A stretch of DNA of 64,000 nucleotides from Phialocephala subalpina (taxonomy: Eukaryota > Ascomycota > Leotiomycetes > Helotiales > Mollisiaceae): contig FJOG01000008.1 of the NCBI GenBank assembly GCA_900073065.1, positions 225,631-289,630 of the forward strand. The letters are read 5' to 3'. The position numbers and the translations under genes are program-made. The notes beneath the pieces are model-generated. The model was not told the DNA's origin. It ran no database searches and saw nothing but the letters and a program-made list of their open reading frames with translations. Of this stretch, positions 12,740 through 24,791 are shown piece after piece (the first letter of the stretch is position 1; the number at the start of each line of letters is the position of its first letter).

Positions 12740-13260
12740 AAATTACAGCGTAAATATTATGGGACGTGCAGGGCCGTTTAACACTAATCCAAATATTGTT
12801 AATCGCTTCGATTTAAAGTACTAATCCGCGTGGTAAACTTTATTTGAATTTATACGCTATAATATTATAAAGCTAATAATAATTTCTTATAAAATATAAT
12901 AAAATATTAAAATTCGAATAAAATTCTTTTATAAATATTAGAAATAATATAAATTTAATAATAAAATTATAATAAAAGAATATTATTATATTATAAAAAG
13001 AGATTTTTATAAATCAAATATAAAAGCGATAATATAAATATTATGTTTTTAATAAAAGAATTTTAAAATATTCAAAAATAATTATAAAATATAATTTATA
13101 AAATATTATAAGAGATATTAAAATATATATAGATTTTAAGATACTTCAAATCAAAATACTTATTATTTTTTTTCGTTACGTAGGGTTTTTCGGTACGCAA
13201 GGATAAACGTTATTAGAATCTCGGGTTAAAATACTCAAGTTTTCCTCTCTCAGATCTTAT
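12740..13260. repeat. AT-rich island, probable RIP remnant
   Basis: About 520 bp of nearly pure A+T upstream of the HET gene, with no open frame and no recognisable element. Confidence 0.7.
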
Positions 13261-15636
13261 TATAAAGCTAGGTTGCTAAGGCCCTGGTAAGATTTTGTTA
13301 CTCCATGCAATTGTGCTGCGATCATGACGGTAAGTCCGAATTGTTGGGTCATGCTCGGCGGTGGGATAGATTCATATTTGAGGGTACCCACAAGATTTGC
13401 TGGTATTTGCAAGGAAGCCCGTTTCAAAGTATTTGTAGGATCTAAAGATCTCTGACTGGCATAATAACCATTCTAGGTCCGATTAACACATGTCTGCAGC
13501 TAATTCGGTCTTCGAGCAGATGAGATGTGCACTAGGGTGGGATGATCAACAATTGGCCCTTTGGTTTTGTGACTGGCTTTAGGGACTGCAGCACCGTTTC
13601 ACGAGCAAAGAATGCTGGCTAAGCTGCTGTAACAATTAGCCTTGAGGAAATGCTAATAATAACAACTACTTAAGGTCGGGTTGGCTTCCTCTGAAATATC
13701 GTATGTCAAACGCCAAGATGTATACCACCCAAAATCAGGAACTGACAGTCGCCGTTCATCTCCAACTCTCTCATTTCAAAACCTGATCAAGCCTCACGAT
13801 TGCTCTCTAGGGTAACACACCTACCCTGAGCATCCTATATTTCTTCGAAAAGACTCTCTTAACACTAGAAGTGTGTCCAAGTCCTCCATAATCCAACCGT
13901 GCACAGAGCGTGTTCCCCAGAGGAGGATTTCTCGAGTTGGATACGATAGAATGTGAATTTTTCCCAGGATCTGAGCCGTTAGATTCGTAAAGGTCGAATT
14001 TTCCGAAGCGGGGAACGTTCAGAACCTCAAATTTCTCTACCAACGAAGTAAGTTTTTTGCTAAAATGGGCAGAATGATAATGTTATCACCGTTCTTAATC
14101 TCACTCTGCCGCACCGTCTGAAACTTGCTGGATTTCGTATCATAGACCGGAACTCGAGTCTTCTTCTCGCTCATTTTGGGAGATTTTATTGATGGATGGC
14201 ACATATCATGGGGGAACAAAGTTGGCCAGATATAACCTCGTACCAATGAGCTTGAGTCTGATCCGGGAAGATCTTCTGTCGGGACTTATAGGCGGGAAGG
14301 ATGGTCGGTTTATTCTTGTCTCGGCAAAGCTGGATGGGTAAGGCTGCAAGTCACAAAATCAGGTACATCGGGGAGTCAAGCCTTTAATAACATTCAGAAA
14401 GTTGTCAGCGGGTAGCAGGTGCGACAAGTATTCGACCTGGTACGTGCACACTGAACCAATTATATCGGTTGTAAGGCGCTTATACGTTCCCTGGTTGGCT
14501 GAATAAAGCGGGCCTGCACGTACCAAGCCGAATACTTGTCGCACTTTACTGTATTGGGCGGACAGGTGAGGGTCTCGCCGAACAGGCGTCCAATCACTGC
14601 TAAGTGTCTTTTTCATTTTTCTCGAGTGGCGTTCAACCTACCGTCCGCATGCAGGAATCCGCCTTAAATCTGCCTTGAGAAGCCCACGAGGCTTTTTTGA
14701 AAATGGTGCAACGCATTTCCTCGCATCCCTTCTTATGGCGCCCGACCTCGTGTCACCTCTGTCGCGCAATTGTTTTCCACAAGTGTGGTAGTAGAGTCAC
14801 CTCGCCATGATTTCTGATCAGGCTCAGCTTGCTGCAGTGTCAGTTCGCTGGCGCCTACAACACCTGGTTCTTGGGAGGTTAACAGCCCACTTCCAAGTTC
14901 CAGCGTTGCCATGAATCGACGTGGTTCATGCCGAGCGATGATCACGACACTGATGACATCAAGCGAAGCTGATGACCAAGGTTCCTCATGATCAACACCT
15001 CGTTCCCGAAGTCATGGAATGTTCGTCAAGGTCAGACTGGAAAACCCGGGTCGGACGATCGAACTCGGCCTCGATTCCTTCGACCGAGGGAGGGAAGCTC
15101 CGGAGCCCGAGTCTGTCTCCCGCGCCCCGTCCATTCAAAGAAAGACATTGTCAACGTGTCATATAATTCCTTTTGCTGTTTAGCCGCTTCCTCACTGCCT
15201 CGTCCGTCTGCAGTGTGCCAATAAGAGCGCCTAGGGGAGACAACGGGACTTTCCTACTCCCTCGCCGAATGACGAGGGGGTAAAGAGCAAGGGTTGGGCT
15301 TCTGTATCCAAAGGGTTCGCTGAGAAGCAACATGGCGACATTGGCTTTTACACCTGCATGTGAACTTCCTTTCTTTTGGTCCCTGTTGAGCATAGTTGGT
15401 TTGATTGCACCTCCACAACAACACTTCAACGGCCAGCAAGCGCCGCCTTCCTTTGCTTAGCCTCGTTATCCTGAGCAGCCTTTTTTGCAATGTTCCCCAA
15501 GAGCCGCAGTTCTCTGTGTGGGTGTTGTGGGGGCTGGCAGCCTCACGACTATGTGTGAGCGGTTCTGCCTTAAGAGGGCTTTGAGTCCGCTTCGATGCGA
15601 CAGCCCCTTTGTTCAGGAAGCCCCTATCTATGAAAT
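13261..15636. other. Long intergenic region, no supported gene
   Basis: About 2.4 kb of ordinary composition. Only short open frames without protein-like composition were seen. The one structured feature is the inverted repeat at 14419-14544, listed separately. Confidence 0.45.
14419..14544. repeat. Imperfect inverted repeat, 30-bp arms
   Basis: The left arm (14419-14449) starts GTGCGACAAGTATTCG; the right arm (14515-14544) is its reverse complement apart from about three mismatches, all transitions. The spacer is about 65 bp. It could be a small foldback element or the ends of a tiny MITE. No target duplication was found. Confidence 0.65.
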
Positions 15637-18401
15637 ATGGTCGACGTTCAAGATTCATTAACGTTTGGTGGTAATCCGGAAAACTCAAACTATTCGGCAG
15701 AAGGATCACCAGATTCTGTTTCGACAAGCGAACCTCCCCACCCTCCTCGACACACCTCAGAGGGCCACATTCCTTTGGATCCTGCGTCCAACACCAACAG
15801 CCCAACCACGGATCACTCAAATTCGGATTCAAGACTCAATTCGCAATTCGGTCCATCTCAGCGTCTTCCGGAACGGCCGAACCAAGGAGGAGCAGTCCAT
15901 GAGTATCGTCTTTCTCAGCCAACTTCAGACGCTCGGCCAACATCGGCTGGCTCTACAACAATTCCACGCGAGCTTGGCTCGGTACTATCGGATCAACTTC
16001 AGAAGCTCCAGCAAAGGCAGCAGACCATCCTACAAACGACCTCGGGTCTACCAACTACACCGAATATTGCAGCCGTCCGTGGATGCTTCCCTTTCGCAGT
16101 CTTCCAAGGCTTTCGACCTGGCGAAGCCAGTGCTATCTCCAAGGTCATACTAGTCTTACATGACTACGGAGGTGACGAGAAGTCGCTACAAAACTTCGCT
16201 GATGAACATCTCCGACAACCAGACACCCTATATATACTTCTGCGTGGTGTTCGACCGACCGGCGAAGGTAGCAGCAGGTTTCATTGGGCCGATAGCAACG
16301 AGGATCCCAATGGCAGTTTCATTACTGCCAGTAGCAAGGTCTTGGAGCTCATCTGTCAAGTTTTGATCAAGGGCAGCAACATTTGCCCTTCCCACATTCT
16401 TCTCTTTGGACAGGGCCAAGGTGGTATGGCGGCATTATCTGTTGCTACTTCGTGGAAAGGAATCGAGTTTGGCGGCATCATATCTATCGGAGGCCCCATA
16501 CCGGATCATTTCCCGCTTTCAGAGCGGCCGAATATCAAGACACCATCCCTGGTCATTGGAGGAGAACTTGGAGACGTGAATGCCACCGCTAAAGCACGGA
16601 TCAAAAGCATGATCATGCATGTCGACATTCATCTAGAAGGAGGTGCGGAAGATTGTCTGCCCTTCACCACAAGACAGACCCTCCCCCTTCAAGAGTTTCT
16701 TGAGCATAGGCTGAGGAAGGCTGAATGGATGAAGCCCTCGGTTTTGACATTAGGTATGTGAGAGTGTTCACACTGCACAGAAACTAGCTAACTGCTTAAC
16801 CGATGGCGGAGGTATACGGGGGTATGGTTCTTTGCTCATACTGAGGGAACTGATGAGCAAGGTTGCGAAACTAGAAAGGGAGGCGGACCCAGACGCCACT
16901 ACGAGCTTTTACCCGTCTGAATACAAGCCTCAGCGTTCGAACACTACCGAAAACCTCTCCAAAGCAAGAATTGTAGACAATACCGACGAAACTGAACTTG
17001 ACCTACAACGAGCGCACAGCAGGATGCCCGTCTCCACACCAATCGACGGACTTAAAGACCCACATCTTTTCCTTCCTTGTCATTATTTCACGTACATCGG
17101 CGGAACAAGTACTGGAGGGTGAGTGTAGACGCAAATTCATAGGCAATTTGACACTTACTAATTCATTGTCGAGCAGTCTCATAGCCATCATGCTGTCACG
17201 TTTGAGGATGTCGGTCGAGGATTGTATAACTGAGTACAAAACTCTCGGTGGCAAAGTCTTCGGTCATCCACGTCCTCTTCCGAACAAAGGCATCGTTTGG
17301 CACAAGTTCAATTCAGATACACTACACAATGTCATCCGAGACGTGGTTCGTCGGCACCATGCAAAAACTTCGGACTTTGTTCACCATTATCCATCTCACG
17401 AAGACTTCTGTAAAACGTATGTCAAGAATCAAAGTCTTTGGTAGGCCTTTTCCGCTGACTTGCTATATAGTGTTGTGGTTGCTTTCTCTAGCGATGGAGC
17501 TTCCACCAAGCCTTTCCTCTTCCGTACCTATGAAGCCTTTGACAGCCGAGCAATCTCTCGTCGAGATACCGCAAACCCCACCAGAAACCCGGGAAAGCCA
17601 CAACAGATAGAAATCTCCCTGGTTGGACGAGCAACAAGCGCTGCTCCAGGATACTTCAAGCCAGTCAGTATACCCAACCAAAATGGGGGAGGACGAAGCA
17701 GCTTCAAAGACGGTGGATTTGGCTGCAACAATCCAAGCAATGAGGTTCGCAGAGATGTCGTAAACAAGCACGGCGGTCGTAACGAGAATCTAGGACCTTT
17801 CATCAGTATTGGAACAGGCGAACAATCAGGTGTCCATATGTTCGTCAGAGATGGTGCCTTCAAGAAGATACGGAACGTTGCTCAGAACTTGAGGACAGCA
17901 ATCAGCCTACCATCCCTTACAGAAGGTGCCCATTTGAACATGATCGATGCGGCGAGGGATGGCAACAAGGAGATTTTCCCATATTTTCGGTTTGATGGTG
18001 GCCCTCGGCTTGGCAAGTTGCCAATGGATTCTTGGAAGGGGCACAAATTGACAAAAATCACTGGACGAGACCCTACATCCGGATGCAAGACCTTGGAAGA
18101 CATGGACTCTGCAATTGCTATGTACTTAAGAGAGGATGAGGTGAACAACGCGCTTGACAAGGCTGCCAAGCTGCTGGTCAAACGTCGCCGGTTGCGTACT
18201 AGAGATCAATCCAAATGGGATCGATATGCATGCGCTTCCTGGTATCTGTGTCCGTTTGGGGACTGCCAAAAAGGTACGCTGGCGTTTGAAACGAGGGTCG
18301 ACTTCAGGAGACATGTTCTCAACGACCACAAATATCAAGTCAAAGAGGAGCTATTGGAGGCTAGCTTGGCGACCTGCAGACAATGTTGGCTCTATGATTA
18401 G
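15637..18401 (+). CDS. Pseudo-esterase + patatin phospholipase + C2H2-like finger protein
   Basis: Four exons (15637-16753, 16803-17118, 17177-17416, 17471-18401) give 867 residues if the first intron ends at 16802. Order: a low-complexity N-terminus (1-140); an alpha/beta-hydrolase domain of acyl-protein-thioesterase type (about 145-360; VILVLHDYGGDEKS); a patatin domain with DGGGIRG (about 373), GTSTGG and KDGGF, which hold the oxyanion hole, catalytic Ser and Asp; and a CPFGDC...HVLNDH finger-like motif near the C-terminus. The hydrolase nucleophile elbow reads GQGQGG instead of GFSQGG, and no His follows where the GH motif is expected, so that domain is probably inactive. The first intron's expected AG acceptor reads CG; the next AG would delete DGG from the oxyanion hole. 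Patatin domains occur as effectors of fungal NLRs, but no NTPase domain is present. Confidence 0.8.
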
Positions 18402-18972
18402 GCCTAACTCGATCGAAGACAGGCGCAACTCGAAAGGGAAGAAAGCCTATTAGTACAGCTCGAACTAAGTATTCAATACGGCCCGCAATGCGGTAGTAGC
18501 AGGTTCACAGAGTCAACACGAGACTCGCTCCGTCTTAACTCCAATGCTTCCAGCACACAAGTAGCCGCTATTGTTCGGTTGTAACTTTGGCAGGAAGAAA
18601 TTCAGATGCAAAGATGAGACAAGATCTTTGCTTCATCAGATGTCAACTAGAAGTAAGTCCGTCACTATGAATGTGGAATGTCCGCTGACCTCCGTCATCA
18701 GTCATGAAACCAAAATAGATATGGTTTTAGCAGCAACCTTCTAGGAAGATGCGAGATTGACGTATTTATGCACTGAGCCTTTCCGGAGTGCTGTCGGAGG
18801 TCCGGGGGATGGAAGAAGAAAAAATTATATTATTGCATGATACTGATCGGCTTTGAGGCTCTCACAGCGATGTTCGTAATTCTTGGAGCTATTTTGGGTC
18901 TGCAATTTACCCTCTTTTCCCAGCGTCTTACTTAGCGAATGATGGCCCTGGCCACCCAACAGACATGATGTA
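18402..18972. other. Intergenic, no supported gene
   Basis: 3' flank of the patatin gene. No coding or structural signal noted. Confidence 0.4.
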
Positions 18973-19074
18973 ATGAAGCAGCCCCCTACCAATCCCTTGA
19001 CCACGAAGCACCTACGACCCAATACGCCGTCGCTCATCTTGTCCCTGGAATGTCATTGCTCCTTCAGCCTACCT

Positions 19075-19560
19075 TTAATAGAAGCAAACATATTCTCGGC
19101 TAAGAGGATCACTGATCAGCTTCAAATAATCACTTTCGCCGCCCGCGATTTGAACCCCATTAACCGTGCCGAGAGTCATTTTAACCGTGTCGATCGTTAT
19201 GTTAACCTGGACCGTAGCTTGGACATTCCAGACTTCAAGAGGTTCTTCAATGTTATCCTTCGACATAGAATCCCTTTCGCCAGCGACATCCTTCGCTGTC
19301 GCATGGTGGGGTTGAGTGTAAAAAGGCGAAAGAGGCTCTTGTATTTGAAAAGACGTTCGACGAAGCCGTGGAGGCTGACTTCGCATCCACAAAGCGGCGA
19401 ATTAGTTTCAGAGATTTCGAGTACTCGCATCCGTCAGAGTAGCGCTTCGACCCAAATGCCGCTCAACCTTGAGATCAGCAGTCAAACGTTGGCGAGCCCC
19501 TCCGAAGAGATTCGGCGTGATTGCATCCTTGGCACCATCGATGGTTCAAACCAGCCGATT
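19075..19560 (-). other. Possible gene remnant, unrecognised
   Basis: The minus strand has two protein-like stretches: about 19560-19425 (ITPNLFGGARQRLTADLKVE) and, in another frame, 19392-19075 (EVWNVQATVQVNITIDTVKM). Stop codons separate them, and no start or splice sites could be assigned. It may be a fragment of a decayed gene next to the AT island; no family was recognised. Confidence 0.2.
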
Positions 19561-19602
19561 CAAGGAAGATGGGTTAATATATCCCCTAATCCTATCAATT
19601 GA

Positions 19603-20165
19603 GGACTTGTAATCGATAGAAATACACGGGAAAAAGCGTTATATATTGGCATGAAATTATATTATCGATTATATACTATTTTATTAAATAGCTTGGCCTA
19701 ATCGGGATAAGTTAATAAGAGTATCTTATTAAGGAAATATTCCTATTTAATTAAAAAAGTAAATTAAATATTAATATTAATCATTTAATAATTTAATTAT
19801 TTAATAATTTAATAATTTAATTTGGAATTTGAAATATAAATATATTTAATTAAATTATAATTTATTTATAAATACAAAAACGTTTAAAAAAATTTAAATT
19901 AATAATTAGAATTTAATTTAATTATAAGTAAATTAAAGTTTTAATATTTTTAATTGGAAATTATCAAGAGTTATATATAAGGAATATTTCTTAATAAATT
20001 AATTAAAGAATTATATTTGGTATTTTTATCGAAGTTTGAAAAAGAAATTATTTAATTTTAATTTTAATTTTTATATAACCCCCAAAAAACCTCATATTAG
20101 TTTTCATTGCAAACGGCTAATAATCTTATTAAACAATTTAAATTTGTCGACGCGCTTTGATACCA
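19603..20165. repeat. AT-rich island, probable RIP remnant
   Basis: About 560 bp of nearly pure A+T with repeated TTTAATAATTTAAT words. No open frame; element type not recognisable. Confidence 0.7.
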
Positions 20166-20427
20166 AGTATATGGTAAGGTTAATGAAACGCAAGTAGACT
20201 TCCAAGGTTCAAGCTTCGAACCTTGAATGGCGATGATGGGCATCTACTTTTGTGACAAGGTGTTTCTTTAGAAGTCGGCAATGATTTGGATATATCCACT
20301 CCCTGAAGTTGATACCTATGGTGTATACAGAGCTCGTTCGAGGGTGCGTATGGTGAACTTACCTTCAGTTGATCCGCGTAATTTTGTGGAGCAGTGTCAT
20401 ATACCCGAAGCTGTCTTCTTGAAAGTG

Positions 20428-20952
20428 TCAGGGAGGTTCTGAGATCTTTTGGTAATCCAACCAACAACCTGCAGCGGAGGTATTGGGGTATTCTTTGGCA
20501 CAATCGCTGTCCTTTGCGTCTTGCCCTGGCTGTTCATGCTCACAGCAGCGCTTTGCAAGTCGCTGCTCAATCGGAACATCTCTGTGTTTGGCGATATGCT
20601 TCAAGCGTGGATCCTCCCTAGATGGTCCCACGACTTCCTCCTCGCTGGCAGGAAGCATAGTCGTTCGGAATCTGTGATTCGAGACCCCTATGGTAATTTT
20701 CCAGAAAATGTCGGGCGGCTGGAAAGGGATGGTGGCTTTGTAGGAGCCAGTACGAGTAAATGACTCTGATATAATGTGCCTGGTTTGTACACGCCTTCCA
20801 TAGTCGCTCCGGGTCATTCATGTCAATGCGTTCGCAGCTGAATTCGCAATTTCTTGCGTTGAGCACACCTCCACAATCTTCTGCTCCCCACCGCCGCCAG
20901 TGCTGTTTGGTCGTCCTACGAAGTCGGTTCGAGTAACAACGTGGGCGGACAT
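20428..20952 (-). pseudogene. Broken paralogue of the gene at 23253-24468
   Basis: From ATG at 20952 the frame reads MSAHVVTRTDF, then KIVEVCSTQEIANSAANALT, which matches EKVIEVCSTLEIANAAAEVLT in the gene starting at 24468. A stop codon follows at once where the relative reads TRD. The same frame continues to 20428 with further similarity (GSYKATI versus GCYKAVI; HRFRTTMLPASEEEV versus CNFRTTMPPHEDDV). The BRCT-like and C-terminal parts of the relative are not found. This is a truncated duplicate with a nonsense change, lying between AT islands. The relationship was judged by eye only. Confidence 0.7.
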
Positions 20953-21839
20953 AATTACTGATTCGATTCGGTGATCTGGAGGATCTCGAAGAATGGGAGT
21001 GTCGTGTTGAGTGTTGGTGCTGAGAGACGCACCGAAGAAGACAATCGGGGACGCGATGGATGATACACCTTTCTAGCACGCTAGCCTCAGGTACGTACCA
21101 CTTCACATCTGTCCTGGAATTCAAGACTTCGACATAAATCTCATAAATATTCCAAAGGAATCAGGTAACAGAGAGAGCTTCTCCCTCAGATCCTATTTAA
21201 GTTCTCCTTACATAGTATTAACCCCAAATGCGAAAACCCTATCCATGTCCCAGTGGGCATTGGTCGTGGGCATTATCTGTCCATTATATTTCTTACTTCC
21301 TGGAATTTTTATTCTTTCGCAATTCGATTACTTATCACAAAAGATCTTGTAGTTACTCCTGGAGATTCAAATTGCATGGTTCAACAATCTTATCGTTCCT
21401 CCTTCAATTGAAAAATCCAGGGTCAGTGTTGACCTCCTGGTTCATCTCATTGTCCTTCCACAAAGCAGGAGCTCCCTTATTCAAGTTTTCGCGGCACACC
21501 TCATCCTAGCGGACGCTCTCCGACGAGTCTCCTAGCAATCTAGTGCCCTGAACTTCTCTCTATTTAGCGCAGCTCAGTGAATTCTTAGATCTCAGTAGTG
21601 TAGTTAAAAAGTCCTCCCCTACTGGGACACTGATCAACTTTCGTTGCACATCTACGTCGGAGCAACTCTGCCTCAAGTAATCTTTTGGCTTAGCCCCTTT
21701 CTCGGTGTATGTCTAGACTATGGGTGAGCTGATAGCCATGAAAGGGAGAAAAGTACAGTGAAATAGTTGCTTTGATCTTGAGCTAAAACTTGTAAGAGTT
21801 CTAGCCACAGCTCGTAAGCCCCTTTAAGCGAAAACATCA
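20953..21839. other. Intergenic, no supported gene
   Basis: No convincing open frame or motif; composition falls toward the AT island that begins near 21840. Confidence 0.4.
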
Positions 21840-23100
21840 AATTACCCCTCATTTTCTAAAAATCATTAATTGTCTAATTATTAATAATTTCCTTTGAAAT
21901 TCAGATTATATATTAAAAAATAATAGTTAATCCTTTTACTTTAATTACATTCTCAAGTTTGCAAGTTAATCTCTTAGTATAATAACAAAAGTCACGTGGA
22001 TCCACTTGATTTTAAAGCCTTTAAATCTCCTTATATAATGCTTCCTTAGAAGTCGGCATAAATAGCAGTTTCTTTAATTCTTCTTTTATCCACCTTTAAA
22101 CTTTCTTAATAATATTCAAATCAAGTAAAAAAAGCAATTAATTAAACCTTCTAATATTATATTAAAATTTAATTAATTTAATAACTTTTTTATAAAAATA
22201 TAATTAGTATCTAATTAATCAAAGAAAAAGAAAACAATCGATTAAAATATTTAATTTCGATAAACTTGAGAATTTATATTTTTATATTTTTTCTTTTTCT
22301 CTAAAAAAAACTAATAAAAACTTATAATCCTAATTAATTACTTTCCAAATTATTATATTTATTTTCCTTAAATGATATATTAACTTGATATAATCAAAAT
22401 ATTTCTTTTCATTAATTCGGTATATTATTCGAATTCTTCTTTTTTTTCTTAATTTAAAAATATATTTATCTAATTAAATAACCTTTTTTTAATTCTCTTT
22501 ATTTGATCGAAAAACTATTTAATCAAATATTCTTTACTAACGATATTCAAATATAAAAGAAACTCGTTTTTTAGCTTATTATTAAAAGATAAAAAGTTTA
22601 AAACAAATTATATATTAATGGTAATTTATTCGATAAAATTCTCGGCAAATTATATATAATAATACTTAAATATTAAGAAGCTATTTAACTTGCATAAAAT
22701 TTATATACCAAATATTATGATTTTAGTAAAAAAGTCAAATAATCCAACGAATATTTGTTATAAAAAAAAGCTTCTTCTAATATTACTTTCCTTTTCTAAT
22801 CGTACGGCTTATTATAGCCTTGTAAATCCTTTGCGCAAAGGATTTAAAAACTTTTATCTCTTCAAAGATTTATTTTTATAATTTTCTATTGGCTCGCGTT
22901 TAATATACTTTAGCGCGCTTAAATATTTTCTAAATATAATTAGGCTTATAAATAAAAAAGGAGGATAAAATATCTACTTGCATTTCGAGTTTAGTAAGAT
23001 TTGGATTAGTAATTATAATGCAATTGATATTTAAAGAGAAAAAGGTAGGAAATTATAATGGAGGTATAATCTCGTTTAAAGGGCCCACGAGCTATGGCCC
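21840..23100. repeat. AT-rich island, probable RIP remnant
   Basis: About 1.26 kb very rich in A+T but less extreme than the 8.8-kb island, which would fit an older or less mutated repeat. Short open frames (for example 22690-22881) have AT-biased composition and are not credible genes. Confidence 0.7.
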
Positions 23101-23252
23101 GAACTCTTACAGAACATGCATTGAAAGATGTAAAGCTAGTATACATATTTGAAAAATATATCCAAGAAGAGCTATTGAAAACCAACGCTTGCTCGCTTCA
23201 AAGCACTTATCGTACAGCAGTTCCAAAGCCCCTCAACATTGCTTGCTGAACA

Positions 23253-24468
23253 TTACAACTGTCTACTAGCAATGGCCTGTTGATATCTCGCCGCTTGCTC
23301 CCCGAGATAATCCATCGGCGCCTCCGCCAACCTCCTCGACTGAACTCTTTCTCTATGAAGCGGCTTTTCTAGATGATGCATTCTAAAATTCGCCGATCCT
23401 CCAATACCAACTTGGTATGCCCTTTGATCAGGGCAATCCAAACAATATAGCTTCGCTACGAAGCCAGATGTAGGGGAGGGAGGTCGACTGTATAAGCTGA
23501 GACCGCATCGAGGATATTGATGGGGTAGAAGCTGCGTTCCACCATGCAGTCGAAATGATCGTCGGGAAACTGTCTGCGGAGTTTTGCGACTTCTTGCTGG
23601 ACCCAATGCGGGACTGGGGGAACTGGCGACTGAGACCTTGGCGGTGGTGCAATTATTTGCATCTGGGCTGGCGGATTTGGAAGGTACTGCACTGGGTATA
23701 TCTGAACCTGCTGATGAACTTGTTGTGGGATTTGGTGCGGATCTGCTGTAGCATCCGCTGTTGGACCTGCAGACGTAGCTGCCGGTGCGAGGCTTCTTTG
23801 ATTAGGGCAAAAATTTGGCTTTGCATTAAACATGGAAGGGGGATTTGTGCAAGCTCATCGAAGAGCGGCTGGCTGGCATTGACAGCCACAATCACATTGA
23901 CCTCAGCGGGAAGGTTGACTTCCGCTAGGGGAATGCAGCTACCGCCATGTCTGCGTACAATTTCCACCATCTGCCAGTCTTTGAGGGGCTTCTGGTGCCC
24001 ATGGAGCACAAATTGCTTCCCTGCAAGACAGTTCGTGGCAGCACCGACCAACAGCATTGATACATAACTTTCTTCTCTGACGGCATGGACGGGAGTAGGA
24101 GGGTCAGGAGTATTTTGAGAATCTGCGGCGACTGTTTCAGCCTCCGCCTCTTCCTCTTCTGCTACGTCGTCCTCATGTGGAGGCATCGTTGTTCGAAAGT
24201 TGCATTTCAATACTCGAATTGTTGTTCGGCGGGTGTCCGTCTCGCGCAGTCTAATAACGGCTTTATAGCAGCCAGAGGAGGTCATCCTCACAACTGTACC
24301 CTGCTCAACAGCTGCGGAGTCTCCGTGTGTGTTCCAGATATCTCGAGTCAACACCTCCGCAGCAGCATTCGCGATCTCCAGAGTGGAACAGACCTCAATG
24401 ACTTTTTCTTGTCCGCTAGAAGGGTTGCCGGCCTCGAACTTTAGTCGCTTGATGAGGTATACTGACAT
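23253..24468 (-). CDS. BRCT-like / SNF5-type zinc-finger protein, frame disturbed
   Basis: From ATG at 24468 an N-terminal domain of unknown family (about 1-90) is followed by an acidic linker and a BRCT-like segment (about 130-225: LAGKQFVLHGHQKP, VEIVRRHGG, CLMQSQIFALI). The frame then shifts near 23830-23700 into a Pro/Gln-rich stretch plus KLRRQFPDDHFDCMVER, and again near 23460 into KLYCLDCPDQ...NFRMHHLEKPLHRERV, ending at 23253. The last two blocks resemble the C-terminal CLDCPGK...NFE.HLKNR.HR motif of fungal SNF5-like chromatin proteins. The two frame changes may be short introns I could not define or indels; the second lies in a C-rich run. A nuclear role is inferred. A broken paralogue lies at 20428-20952. 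Confidence 0.55.
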
Positions 24469-24791
24469 TTTCGATGCTTCGATGTTCTAGTGGAGGAAGA
24501 GATTGACAACAAAGCATCATTGACTTTGAGGAGACGCGTCGACGGATCAACGCGCCTTCACATGATCTGCAACTAACCCAATTTGGGTATGGAGCCAGCA
24601 CTTCAAAGTCTGAGCCAAAGAGGAACATCATACGAACATCCACCTTCATTTTCCTAGATTTGCAAGACATGCTTACAAGCTACGTTCTTTCTCTACTACC
24701 GATCGGTTGCTTTCACCATCACACGAAACCACTTTTCCTTCCCACGACGAGCATTCCTCGCGACAACTATCACTTGCCTTCATCAGGCCTC

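Noticed and set aside
18973..19602. Plus-strand frame of 209 codons near the AT island
   Set aside because: No family motifs and unnatural composition; the opposite strand looks slightly more protein-like, so neither is called a gene.
22690..22881. Open frame in the 21.8-23.1 kb AT island
   Set aside because: Lys/Ile/Asn/Leu-rich composition simply reflects A+T content; no start context or family feature.
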